DNA of 64,000 nt from Brevipalpus yothersi (lineage: Eukaryota > Arthropoda > Arachnida > Trombidiformes > Tenuipalpidae). This document shows positions 52,560 through 63,580 of the stretch, piece by piece. The notes beneath the pieces are model-generated. The model was not told where the DNA came from. It worked only from the letters and a program-made list of their open reading frames with translations, and did no database searches. The position numbers were made by a program, and so were the translations under genes. The stretch spans positions 196,426-260,425 of the forward strand of contig QZCP01000124.1 in the NCBI GenBank assembly GCA_003956705.1, read 5' to 3'. Every line of letters starts with the position of its first letter. Positions within the stretch are counted from its first letter, which is position 1.

Positions 52560-52739
52560 AGTGAATGGAGAAAATTTAGCAAGACACGGATTGCTTGGTC
52601 CGTATCCATCCTGAATTTTCATTGTTTCAGATGAGTTATCCGAATACATGAGGAGCACACAACAACAGGAAAAAAAAGTAAGACCAGCACGATTCAAGAT
52701 GATTCGAAATATGGAAGCGAAAAAAGTTCTTTCACTCAT
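52560..52739 (-). other. Candidate signal-peptide exon for dpr
   Basis: The minus-strand ATG at 52739 opens MSERTFFASIFRIILNRAGL, then TFFSCCCVLLMYSDNSSET, a plausible signal peptide with a hydrophobic core. Phase-1 GT sites follow (for example CCGG/GTATAA near 52550-52555), and phase 1 is what the first secure dpr exon at 40561 needs. That would imply a 12-kb intron. Long 5' introns are common in dpr genes, but nothing else ties the two together. Confidence 0.25.
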
Positions 52740-53092
52740 ACTACTGTACTATCGATGATGCTTGTGGGTTGTGAGAATAACTTCAATCCTGAGGCCATAA
52801 TGAATCCGTGTCACGCTCTTGATCTAGAACTTTTTCGATTCTTCTTCTCCTCTTCTTCTCCTACTTCCTTTGCTTCTCTAGTTATCTTTTCATTTCTACA
52901 AGTCAGTTATAAAGTATTTTTATCCATGGTCTCATGATTTCATCAAGCAAAAATGAAAAAGTAGAGAATACAAAAAAGTGAACAAAGTTAGGGAAAAAAT
53001 TTTCTCAACTCTTGCTGGTGAAACTGGCTAAACGATCGCTTTTGTACTTTATCATCAAAACTGGAAAACTGAATTCATGGTATGTGAGATGA

Positions 53093-53221
53093 ATGAAAGT
53101 ATTCCAGTGTGATCTAAAGTATTCGTTGGAAATTTCACTTTTTTTTCTCTTTCTCTTCTTCTTCTTCTTCACACCTCGTTTGATTGGAGCCAAAAACGTC
53201 AACCTTAAGGTTAATAACACG
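53093..53221 (+). other. Candidate signal-peptide exon of an unidentified secreted protein
   Basis: ATG 53093 gives MKVFQCDLKYSLEIS, a strongly hydrophobic LFFLFLFFFFF core, then TPRLIGAKNVNLKVNNT, and a GT donor in good context (ACG/GTGAGC) at 53222. Signal peptide plus a short V-x-L-x-V strand before a splice site is how first exons of Beat/Side-like Ig proteins often look. No downstream exon was found. The poly-Phe comes from a CTT/TTC repeat, so chance is possible. Confidence 0.25.
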
Positions 53222-55262
53222 GTGAGCTACATGGTTTATAATTCAATGCAACGGAATGAGAAAAGTTTTCTCAAGCAACGTGAACGGAATTTTGAGATGT
53301 CAAGATATTTTCTCTGTTAAATTGTGTGTGTGTATGTAGGTGTGTATTTTAGATAGTTGAAAAAGTGGCTCTCAACTATGACAATTGATCAAACAAGTTG
53401 AGATGGAAAACATGAAACCTGTACAATACAGTATGTAAGCAAGAGCAAATTAGTTGAGCTTTTTGAAATTGATCTCAAGAGCATTCTTACATATCGATGA
53501 AGATTGATCGATTGAAAGTACTGAATCTTTTCACCAAAAAAGGGCTCAATCTCAGATTTTATGATGACATGTTTTTTCTGAGAGTCTCTCTGAGATCACT
53601 TGAGGATTGGCAAAATTGGATGCAAAACTCTTGCGATCATATTTAAAGCTCCCCAAAGTTCATCACTTATTCACATGAGTGAATGTAACTGATCCAATGA
53701 TTAGGTTCAAAAGTCGTATTTTATGCCTCAAGATTTTCCAGATTTTACTTGAGATGTTGCACTGGCGATTGGATGCCATGAATAATGAAACTATTAGATG
53801 ATATTTGGGAAACTTTACTCACCTCTCGATTGATAGTGCATCCTTTTATGTGGCCGAGATTTGATAGTGGCAGAATTCGCTCGAATATCTGAGCAGATGA
53901 TACTCACAGTTAAAAGTTTTAAAACTACAAGCTCAGGAAACATTGTTTCGATGTAGCTGCACTGAGTACATCTCGAAAAAATTGAAAATCAAAGAACCAA
54001 TAGCACACTCGAAAAATTTGTCACAAGTATTCTTGGAAAACAAATTATGGTGGAAAAGCATTTCAGGCCATAATATTGATGAGTGGCCTTTTCTGTCGAA
54101 AAGCAATAACCGTTAACATGTTTAAAATTGAGAGAAAGTTTTATCACCAATAAGCAGTAGCTAGAGTGAATCTTATCTGATGGTATGCTCAGAATTTACT
54201 GGATGAACTTGCATCTACTCACATCGAATTTTTGTCACAGAGTGCCTATAAAACATTCTGTACCATAGCCGATCCTGTGCCATCTACTGTGTTCAGCAAG
54301 GTGTATGTATATAAAAGTGTTTGACAAAAATCCGCAGGCGCGATGATCAAGAGAACAAATGATCATGATCAAGATTCAGAATTTTTGGATAAAATTCGAA
54401 TTTCGTTGCTTTTTCGCAGAAAATCAGATCTTTATTCAAAGCGCAAACTTAGACGATCATGAACAGAGAGAGAAAGAAAGATATTCATGACCCTACGAAT
54501 ATTTTTTTCTTCATTTTTTAATCAACAACTATTTACATAAATAATTTGAGGAATAAAAATATTTCCGCTTCCAGGACGAAGAAGGAAGCCTTAAATTCTC
54601 TTCCAAATGGTGAGGACGAGCAAAGAGAATATGGCAAGAAGCTCTTCGATTCATAGAGACAGGGTCAAGTGTGCTGTGAGCGTAAAATATTTTTTTTCAG
54701 ATAAATCAACAAAATAGTCTTAACAAAAAGTGTTTGTGGGTGTATGTGATAGAGAGACAGGGAGAAAAATTTTGGAGATGTCAAATCGACAAGAAGAATC
54801 AATCAATTGATGTATATTGGCAAACAGTGCAAAATAATGATGAATTTTGGGGTATTTTGTGATCAACTCTCCAAAGCAAATCATTTGAAGTGAATGATTT
54901 GTCAATAGTATATAAGCTACTTCATGCTAGATTTGAAACTATAATTATTGTTATTTGAGTCAATCTTATTATTCAAATATTGTTTTTGTCGAAAAAAAAG
55001 AAAAATTATTGACATGATGTTTCATTCCAGTTGGGAGAGATTCACTTCCGATGAGAAACTTATACAAGTTTGAACACTTTCGGAAACACTCGAATTTTTG
55101 ATTTCATTCGCCGAAGATTTCCCATTGGAATGGTATCGTACGGGGAATCCAATACATGGTACATTGTAAATTGATCTACACCAGCTAATGTCTTCAACAC
55201 CAGTTTCCAGTGGAACATCAGTTTTTGTTATGGACACAAGACACAGGATTTCTCTTGGTTGT
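53222..55262. other. Non-coding, 3' flank of PKC
   Basis: No gene seen. The minus-strand frame at 55022-55262 directly follows the PKC stop in another frame and reads as 3' untranslated sequence. A minus-strand AATAAA occurs near 54431, about 830 bp past the stop. Confidence 0.5.
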
Positions 55263-57281
55263 TCAAATGTGTTGGACAAATTCAGGATTGAGATAAGAGA
55301 AACCAGCGAATTCAGTTTGATCCAGATTCATCATAAATAATTTATCAGTAGGAGTGAGATCAGTTTTTTCGGAAGTAAATTGTTTGTCAAAATTGCTAAC
55401 ATCTTTTCGATGCTTAATTTTAGGCTTAAATGGTGGCTGAACTTCACGAGCAGTTATTTTTTCCCAATCAATACGACGAAAAAATGGATGTGCTCGTATA
55501 TCTTCTTCACCATTGGGATTACATCCCAATCTTTTGTGAGGATTTTTGGTCAAAAAACCTTTACACACATCTTTCGCCTCTTTTGATAATGATTTTGGAT
55601 ATGATGCATTATGATCGGTGATGGCAGCGAAAAGTTCCTCCTCATCTTCACCATCAAATGGTGGCTGTCCAACAAGCATCTCATACAAAAGTACACCAAA
55701 AGCCCACCAATCAACCGATTTACCGTACGGTTGATATAATATAATTTCCGGTGCTATATAGTCTGGTGTACCACAGAAAGTTTTGGTTGTTCGATCAGCG
55801 AAAATATTTTCTTTACACATACCAAAATCGGCAATCTTAATATGACCCTCTTGATCAAGTAGAACATTGTCCAATTTTAGATCACGATAAACAATACCAC
55901 GAGAATGTAAATAAAACAAACCAATTGCTATTTCGGCAGCATAAAACACGGCCACAGGCTCCTTAAATTTGCCAATCTGTTGGATTTGAAACATCAAATC
56001 ACCACCATTAACGTATTCCATAACAAAATATAATCGATCCATTGTTTGAAAGCAAGAATGTAATTGTACCAAAAATGGCGGCTTTTCAGCCAATGCAAGT
56101 ATACGTTTTTCAACCATGGCACATTCTACATCATCATCTTGAATGATAATATCTTTTTTCAATATTTTCACCGCATACAATTCATCAGTTCCTTTACGTT
56201 CAGCCAACATAACTTTACCGAAGCTTCCTTTTCCCAGAACCATAATAAAATTAAAATTGGAAGCTCGAATCACATCTTGCTTGCCCATATTGTGGGGTGC
56301 ATTTGAATTGGATCGAAAGGCTTTGGGTACTATGGCTGTTGAAAATCCACTTCGTTGTTGCTTAGTTAATTCAAGAATATCTGCATCCGGTGGTGGTACT
56401 GGAACATTATAATATTCACCTTCCTCTTGTGTGAGCAATTTGAACCATCCTTCCACAGGTCGCTTCATAAGTTCCGATATGCCAAATGATAGTGAGCCCA
56501 TAAAATCATTTCGTGAAGTTCTATCCCAATCCCATACTTCGATCAGTAATCGTCGATCTTTATCGTCAGGCTTCAAATCAAATGTGAGCGTCTCATGGAA
56601 TTGAGGATTCAAATTGGCCTTGATTGTTCGTGTTTTACGCTTAATACCTTCACCACCATCGGGAATTATTTTACACTTAACGTATGGATCAGATAGGCCA
56701 TTAGGATCCATTGGAAGTAAATTTTTTCCCTGTCTTATGTCACATATCAGCTTATTACCATCGATCCATGCTTTCAATTCTAATCTACCTCGTCGTTCTG
56801 TATGATCACAGCCACACAGATTGGGTACCGAATCTTGGCATCGTTTGTGGACATTCATATTACATGCTTTACACTTGTAGCCCTGATGGATTAGGCCATA
56901 CAGTAGGGAACCACAGTGGTCACAAAAAGTTGGACTAGTAAATGTATTGATAACAAAATTATGTCGAGTTCGTGAATCTTCCGTTTTGATTCCCTTGTCC
57001 ACACCGGGACAAGTGAATGATACATATTCATGGCATCGCTTGTGGACCACAAAACTGCACACTTGACACTGGAATCCTTGTTTACCAAAACCCCATATAA
57101 AATCTTTACAATGTGAGCAGAATGTTGGTTGCTTGAAAAATCTGGGCATAAATTTATGCTGCTTAACTTCGGAAACATTCTTCTTTTTTAGGGCACCTTT
57201 ACGAGGACGTATACGTCGATTGAAGGTACCATTTGGAGTGGCCATTTCGGCATCCAACATGTTCTCCTTGTCTTCGTCCAT
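55263..57281 (-). CDS. Pkc: Conventional (Ca2+/diacylglycerol) protein kinase C, intronless coding region
   Basis: Ser/Thr kinase recruited to membranes by diacylglycerol and Ca2+. Single exon, 672 residues, equal to human PKC alpha. The open frame extends a little upstream, but ATG 57281 is the first ([13 protein letters not shown]). Domains: pseudosubstrate [12 protein letters not shown] (about 25-36); C1A (42-91, [17 protein letters not shown]) and C1B (107-158, [17 protein letters not shown]), with their zinc His/Cys; C2 (about 165-275) with [16 protein letters not shown] and [10 protein letters not shown], supplying Ca2+-binding Asp; kinase (about 338-600) with [29 protein letters not shown], the activation-loop Thr in [15 protein letters not shown], and a C-terminal hydrophobic motif in [12 protein letters not shown]1-C2 order and Ca2+ ligands make it a classical isoform, close to PKC alpha/beta and fly Pkc53E. 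An intronless copy is unusual for this family; no sign of decay is seen. Confidence 0.96.
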   Translation of the reverse strand: MDEDKENMLDAEMATPNGTFNRRIRPRKGALKKKNVSEVKQHKFMPRFFKQPTFCSHCKDFIWGFGKQGFQCQVCSFVVHKRCHEYVSFTCPGVDKGIKTEDSRTRHNFVINTFTSPTFCDHCGSLLYGLIHQGYKCKACNMNVHKRCQDSVPNLCGCDHTERRGRLELKAWIDGNKLICDIRQGKNLLPMDPNGLSDPYVKCKIIPDGGEGIKRKTRTIKANLNPQFHETLTFDLKPDDKDRRLLIEVWDWDRTSRNDFMGSLSFGISELMKRPVEGWFKLLTQEEGEYYNVPVPPPDADILELTKQQRSGFSTAIVPKAFRSNSNAPHNMGKQDVIRASNFNFIMVLGKGSFGKVMLAERKGTDELYAVKILKKDIIIQDDDVECAMVEKRILALAEKPPFLVQLHSCFQTMDRLYFVMEYVNGGDLMFQIQQIGKFKEPVAVFYAAEIAIGLFYLHSRGIVYRDLKLDNVLLDQEGHIKIADFGMCKENIFADRTTKTFCGTPDYIAPEIILYQPYGKSVDWWAFGVLLYEMLVGQPPFDGEDEEELFAAITDHNASYPKSLSKEAKDVCKGFLTKNPHKRLGCNPNGEEDIRAHPFFRRIDWEKITAREVQPPFKPKIKHRKDVSNFDKQFTSEKTDLTPTDKLFMMNLDQTEFAGFSYLNPEFVQHI

Positions 57282-58634
57282 CCTCAATTCAAATATATAT
57301 TTATATATATCTATGTCTTTCTTAGATTATTATGTATGTGTGTGTGTGTGTGTGGATATACTAGGAGGATTAATTTGTACTCTAACGGTGAAGTCGTTGA
57401 TGATCAGATGATGATGAACGATTTAATAATGTGAGTGTTATGGTGTTGCGTTGAGAAGCAGAAAAATCGATATCCGAGATTCTCTTGGAGTGTGTAATTT
57501 GGATGATTTTGGCGTACCAATTGGCTTGAGATTGAGATAAGTTAGGAATATTTTTTGTTCCAAGAAGAAGAAGAGAGAGAGAAAGAAGGAAGAAGAAAAA
57601 CAATAAACACGGTAATAGTTGAGCGCAATATTATCGATATGATAATAAGATCAGTTCAATCATAACATGACAATACTATCACTAGTGTGACTAGGGAATG
57701 ATTTGAAAGAGAGAGAAAGAGTGAGAAGAGAGATGATTTTTTTGATCATTTGGATGTCAATCTGGTTTCAGATGATAATATTCACTGATGAAGGACAATC
57801 GAAAGGATGTTCATGGTGTGTATGTGTGTGCAGATGAAGTATAGCGTAACGAAATATCGTTATTCAAAATCTCGGGAAACTTTGCGTTTTTCTGTAACTA
57901 TCTTGATCGAAATCGATGGATGAAAATGTCGAAAGGAAGTTTACATGGAACACTGTTGGTATGATCATAATAATGATAATAATGATGTTGACAGGATTTG
58001 CGAAACATTATATCCATAGTGTGAACGTAACATTTGGGCATTGGTCACAAGTGTAACGTTGAATAGTGTACAGTGTTGATCATCATCTTGATAATAATCG
58101 ATTTAGACGTTAGTTACAAGTGATCTCGAGTGACCATTTCACCTGGAAAATGGAAAGAGAAAGAGAGAGAGAGACAAAGGAAGGGAGAGAAAGAAAAAGA
58201 CAGAGAATCAGAAAAGAGTGGCAATAATAATAATGATGATCAGTCGTAAGTGAGTCAGAGTAAGTAGAGATTGAAGTGATCAAGCATGACACATGTCAAT
58301 TTTTTTTGCTTCCATCATTAGAATAGAGGATCAGTAAACATAAAAGTAAGCAGCAAAAGAAGCCGGATCAGTGTATCATGAAATAGAGTGAGAGAAGAAG
58401 AAGAAGAAGAAGTAAAAAATCGATGAACAAGTGACATGTAATAGCGAGAGAGCTTTTCTTTCCGTTAAAGATGATATTAAATAAGAACTTGAAGTGATAA
58501 AAATGGTATATCCTAGGAATTTTTCCCTTGTGGAATGAGATAAAAATTTCTAGCATGAGAGTGGAAAAAAAGTGTCACAAATAATTTTGAAAAAGTGAGG
58601 GAAATAAAAAAAATACTCTAAAGTTCGCAAGAGA

Positions 58635-58637
<3 letters not shown>

Positions 58638-58686
<49 letters not shown>
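58638..58686. repeat. (GA)n microsatellite
   Basis: About 24 GA units with GAAAGA flanks. Confidence 0.93.
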
Positions 58687-58700
<14 letters not shown>

Positions 58701-59441
58701 TAGATGAAATGAGATCGAGACAGAGGAAAAGGAAATAAAGAGATTTGATAATCATGTTCACATTCGGATTGTGGAGAAGCGTAATTGATAGGCAAGACTT
58801 GATTGCGGAATTTATGACTCGAATATTATCACTGAAAATGTGATTCCAGTGGTGTTACGATTGTTACACACAGTCTAACATTCGACATGCAATACTCACT
58901 ATGAAGTTGGGAGAAATTTTTTTTCTTTTTACTTCACTCAAAAAAATGAACCACCAACTGAGAAAAGATGAAAAATTTTGCTGGGCGCTTGTCTGTCAAT
59001 TGACTGAACACATATCTGACAGACAATCAAATGAAGTATGCATACTCATACACTTACATACATACATGATGGAATATGAGAAGAGAGATGGCAGAAAAAG
59101 AGAGAGAGAGAGACTCGATTATTGGAAGCAAACTCAGGAATAAAATAGACAAGATCTTGATAGTCTTCTTCTCTCTACCCTTTCATCTTTCTCTCTCTCT
59201 CTCTATCTCTTTATTATTTCTTTCTCGAACGTATACATACACATATACACAAAACTCATGGATTTATACACATACACATACGCATACACACACACTGTGT
59301 GAGGTAGACGTTCGAATGTGTACCATTGGAAATGGTCTTTTTCTTCATTGTATGAATATATTCTACATGATGGGGATCAATAAAGAGAGCGGGATGCAGA
59401 GATCATGGAAAGAGGAAGAGAGATTCATCTCACTGGCTGGC

Positions 59442-59444
<3 letters not shown>

Positions 59445-59493
<49 letters not shown>
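59445..59493. repeat. (GA)n microsatellite
   Basis: About 24 GA units. Confidence 0.93.
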
Positions 59494-59495
<2 letters not shown>

Positions 59496-60427
59496 CTGCG
59501 GAGCGAACATGAACATGAATTATCAAGCATACATATACGAGGAAGAAAGTGATAGAAGAGAGAGAAAAAGTGTCTTCAATTCGTTTCAATAGAGCTCGAC
59601 AGCCAGAGAAGAAGAGATAGCTAGTAAAAAGATTTAGAAGAAAGAGAATTGGGTGAAAAAATAAAAAATGGTCCATTTAATCGAGCAATTAGTGGAGGGT
59701 TGATGATGAAATCGAATAAGTTTGAATGGGAAGGAAAATTGGCTTGTGAGAGAGAGAGAGAAGAAATGGAGAGATGGACAAGAAGAGATATGAAGAAATT
59801 TATAAATAAAAAAAAATGGTGATATATTTTATCGAATAAATAATGCCATGTATTGAGTGGCGAGAATGGTAATCGGAAAGTGAAGCTCTTGAATTTTTTA
59901 GTATTTTATGACATTTAGGCTTAAATAAATGGGAGGAGAACGAACTCAAATGATAACATTTCATATTTCCAGGTTAATAATCAATGAACTTTCTCACCCA
60001 TTCAATTGGATCAATACAATGGAATCTGGCTTGCAAATCCATTGAAGAGAGAAAAAAATCCAGTTATCCAGCCTAAATAAATTAAATAAATTAAATAAAA
60101 AAGAATCCATCCTAGTGGATTGTGATGAATCGAGCCTTAATTCGATCTCTCTTTTCCTATGAAAATATATTTATACACACTCACACACACAGCAACTCGA
60201 AGCATGAGTATGGCCGCAATGCTGAGTGGGTGGTAAAGCTGGCAGCCACTGATTAAGGTTGAAGATTGGATCGATACAATGATTCTGTGTATAAGAGGAA
60301 AGGAAAGAAGTAAAGAAAGAGTATGTGAAAAGAACACATACATGTACACAGAGGAGGGAGAAGAGTCAATCAAAGATGCTGAGAGAAAGTTTTCTTCTTC
60401 CTCCTCTTCTCTTACTTCCTACCATGT

Positions 60428-60459
60428 CCTCTATCCTCTATCCTCTATCCTCTATCCTC
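60428..60459. repeat. 7-bp tandem repeat (CTCTATC)n
   Basis: About four and a half head-to-tail copies of CTCTATC, followed by a polypyrimidine CCCCCTCCTTCC stretch. It is distinct from the dinucleotide tracts around it. Confidence 0.85.
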
Positions 60460-60726
60460 CCCCTCCTTCCTCCTTCCTCCTCCTACGAAATAGTTTATGT
60501 AAGAAAGATTGACAACAATTGAACAAAACATTTTCCACTGTAATCATACACACACATACTTTATGTGAATTGATACTGCACACTGATCAATTTTGTCATC
60601 AAATTGCAATGCTCATTGGTTAAGCATAAAACAAGAGAGAGAGAGAGAAAAAGACAATAAGTTAAAAGGCGATGGGAAATGATGAAACAGCAGCTATCGG
60701 TTATGGTCGTTTCAATTATATTGTAT

Positions 60727-60729
<3 letters not shown>

Positions 60730-60795
<66 letters not shown>
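60730..60795. repeat. (CT)n microsatellite, left arm of a CT/GA pair
   Basis: About 33 CT units, about 330 bp upstream of the ANKS3-like start. Its complement (GA)n lies 87 bp to the right. Confidence 0.95.
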
Positions 60796-60798
<3 letters not shown>

Positions 60799-60877
60799 CT
60801 TACATTTCGAAAGATCAGTGATAGATTCAGATTTCTGTAAGATAATCTGAAATCACATTGGATTGACAGGAAGAGTG

Positions 60878-60882
<5 letters not shown>

Positions 60883-60933
<51 letters not shown>
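60883..60933. repeat. (GA)n microsatellite, right arm of a CT/GA pair
   Basis: About 25 GA units, complementary to the CT tract on its left. Confidence 0.95.
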
Positions 60934-60937
<4 letters not shown>

Positions 60938-61127
60938 AGCAATCCACAATCAGAATATCATCATCAACAGGTTTTCCGTTGGAAATGTATTTAAATAAGA
61001 TTGATGGCACGTGATAAGTTTACTTCGAGTCTACATCGATCTGTTTGAGTGTGTTTTTTTCTTTCATCTTGATTGTCATCTTTCATTTTAGTCCCTAATC
61101 ATCATTCATTTGAGTTGGCTAACCAAA

Positions 61128-63000
61128 ATGGACATAAAAACAACATCTAACTCACCATACATGTATACTAATGAAGGTACACCGGAAATGGACATTCTTT
61201 CTGCCGCAAGTATCGGAGACTTGGGCATGGTTAGTCAAATTCTTCAAAAAGGATTGTAAGTGTCCATCTTAATTCTCCTCCCTTACATAATTTACAAAGT
61301 GTACTTCAAGATTGCTAGTTTTTGAGTACATTCTTTTCATGCCATTCTTTTACCTCCTCATACACCGCCTAATATTTACGCTTCTCTCTTTCATCCACCT
61401 CAGTGAGGTCGATCAACGAAATGAATCAGGGTGGACCGCACTTATGTATGCAGCCAATTTTGGCCATTATAATGTGATTAAATTGCTGATTGATCATGGA
61501 TCATCGGTCAATGCTCAAGAATGGATTCAAGGTAGAAGTCCTCTGATGTTGGCAGCTAGCTGTGGGCACACGAGGTGTTTGGAAGTCTTAATAGCTTTGG
61601 GTGGTGCAGATGTGGACATGGTTGACTTTCAGGGACGAAATGCTGCCTATTATGCCATACATTCTGGCCATGGACGGAACAAAATTATCGCAAAATTGTT
61701 AAGGATCCAGCCCAAACCCAGATCGATAAGTAGATCTCGACCAATGGCCACTGTATCTCGATCGATTAATCCTGATATTGTGATTTCAAGTGAAAATGAA
61801 ATAGTATCAAACACCTCATATCAACCATCAACTCGCTGGGCATCTGGGTTAAGCACTTCACCATACTCAAAATCATCCAAGACCACTGAACTAACATCTT
61901 TCTACAGCCCACTGCAATCAATTGGCAATCGTGATAATTCTACCTCATATGCAAATGAAATTCCATCAACACCATCTCCGACCAATCAATTATACAAATC
62001 TTTAACCACACCACATGGTGGAATACATTCAGCATCATCATTTTCATCGTCATCATATCATCAAAATCATTGTTGTACATTCACACCAAATAGCATCGGA
62101 TCGGACATGAGAAAACGACGTCTCGCAATGCAAAGTGGTGGGGATCGTTTCTCGAATATTCCATCAAAAGCTTCTCGTGGCTACGATATAGTGAGTGCTA
62201 TGGATAAAACATCCAACCATGACTGTGGCTATGATCAGTCATATCATCACCATCAATTGGCTGAATCACAGTTGACCATGATCAACGCCATCGCAGCCAA
62301 CGTGGTTGGAGCGGTCAGCAAGACTGCCAGTCCAAACGGTGTAAGTCCAAAGAAGGTGGAAAATGGTCAAGACACTAGTGATGATTCGGCTCAAGTTTCG
62401 AATGGTGAGCGTTCATCTGATGGTGATATTGGAGATCCTCAAAGTGATCAAAAAAGTGATCAATCACTTCAACCACCCCCATCATCATCTTCAACATCCA
62501 ATGGATGTACGCAAAGTCCAATCAGCAGCAACACCTCACAGTCCAGTGACACTGGAATCAGTGGTTCTAATGAGTCATCCCAGATCATAAGTAGTCCATC
62601 GAATTGTAACAATGCTAGTGGCAGTGGAGATGGTAAAACATCTAGTCCAATCACTCTGGATTGTACATCGAACAGTCGCTCGCCACTTCCGGAAAATCTG
62701 GATGACCTTCTGGAACGCATCGGACTTTCCCAGTATTCCTCGATATTTGCAACTCATGGTATTGATCTGTATGTATTTCTCACACTGGAGGACTCAGATC
62801 TGGTTTCACTTGGGATCACAATTCATGGGCATAGGAGAAAAATGCATCTTGCTCAATTACGATTCCGAGAATCGGTTGAAATTACTTCGTCACAGGAACG
62901 ATTTCTGGCTGATTGGCTTCTCAGTGAACGCGAATATCTCAAAAAAGAGAATCATGAGCTCCGGAAACGAATACAAACCCTCACAGCCATGGCTCAATGA
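61128..63000 (+). CDS. ANKS3: ANKS3-like ankyrin-repeat and SAM-domain protein
   Basis: ANKS3 binds ANKS6, BICC1 and NEK kinases through its SAM domain and is tied to cilia and RNA-binding complexes in vertebrates. Two exons, 61128-61255 and 61404-63000, with a 148-bp intron, give 574 residues. Residues 20-145 hold about four ankyrin repeats (MDILSAASIGDLGMVSQILQ, GWTALMYAANFGHYNVIKLL, RSPLMLAASCGHTRCLEVLI, GRNAAYYAIHSGHGRNKIIA), fewer than the six in human. Residues 150-470 are Ser/Thr/Asn-rich and probably disordered. The SAM domain (about 472-532) reads LPENLDDLLERIGLSQYSSI, FLTLEDSDLVSLGI and GHRRKMHLAQLRF, very close to ANKS3 and ANKS6. A short coiled coil (LSEREYLKKENHELRKRIQ) ends the protein. 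The frame is open upstream of exon 2, but exon 1 supplies the ATG and the first repeat. Confidence 0.92.
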
Positions 63001-63580
63001 AATGAATTTGAAAATACAAAAATTGAATATTTGATTGTCTAGAATTTTAACCTTTTTTCTCTCACTTGTGAATGTAATCATTTGCTGCCTGTTTATTGTA
63101 GAGACGATATTTTCAGATTTCAAGAATTATTGCACTCGCTTAAATTGAAAAAAACCTTCAATTTTTTCTCTACTTTCTCTAAAATTCGTGAAGCATGGGA
63201 CAACTTACCGTTGATGAAAACGATGATGGGGATTCGAGCATAAAATGAACTGCAGTATAGAGATGAATAATTTTTCCGTTTCAGATGCTGCTTGGGCTTA
63301 AAAAACCGAGAAAGAAAAAATCAGCACTCATGGAAGACCACAAAAAAATTTACACACACATGATGCATGTTGTAGTTGCATAATGTCGCGCTTGGTTAGA
63401 ACTCGAAATACTGTAAGAACCATCGATCTTGTGTGTGACTCTTTTGTCACTCTCTCTGGTGGAGAGTTCGACAATAGTTCGCGGTCATTTCAATTTGAAT
63501 AAGAAAACACAAGATAACGGATTCTGATAAATTATGTTCAACTATATTTAAATTCAAATTTTAACAAAATAAATCAATTA
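63001..63580. other. Convergent 3' spacer
   Basis: Between two convergent stops. AT-rich, with no coding frame of note. Confidence 0.5.

Larger units (their letters stand above)
57282..61127. other. Repeat-rich region between divergent PKC and ANKS3-like genes
   Basis: 3.8 kb with GA tracts (58638-58686, 59445-59493, 60883-60933), a CT tract (60730-60795), short CA/TG runs near 57330-57353 and 59266-59300, GAAGAA runs, an (ATAAATTAA)-like tandem near 60073-60101, and a 7-bp CTCTATC tandem (about 60428-60459). Frames at 57382-57603, 58550-58795, 59076-59552, 60279-60522 and 60561-61010 are translations of these repeats. 5' leader exons of either gene may lie here but cannot be read. Confidence 0.55.

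Noticed and set aside
55022..55279. Frame overlapping the PKC stop
   Set aside because: Opens with TTG in another frame inside the PKC tail and runs into its 3' flank.
59076..59552. 158-codon plus-strand frame
   Set aside because: Composed of GA, CT and CA repeat translations.
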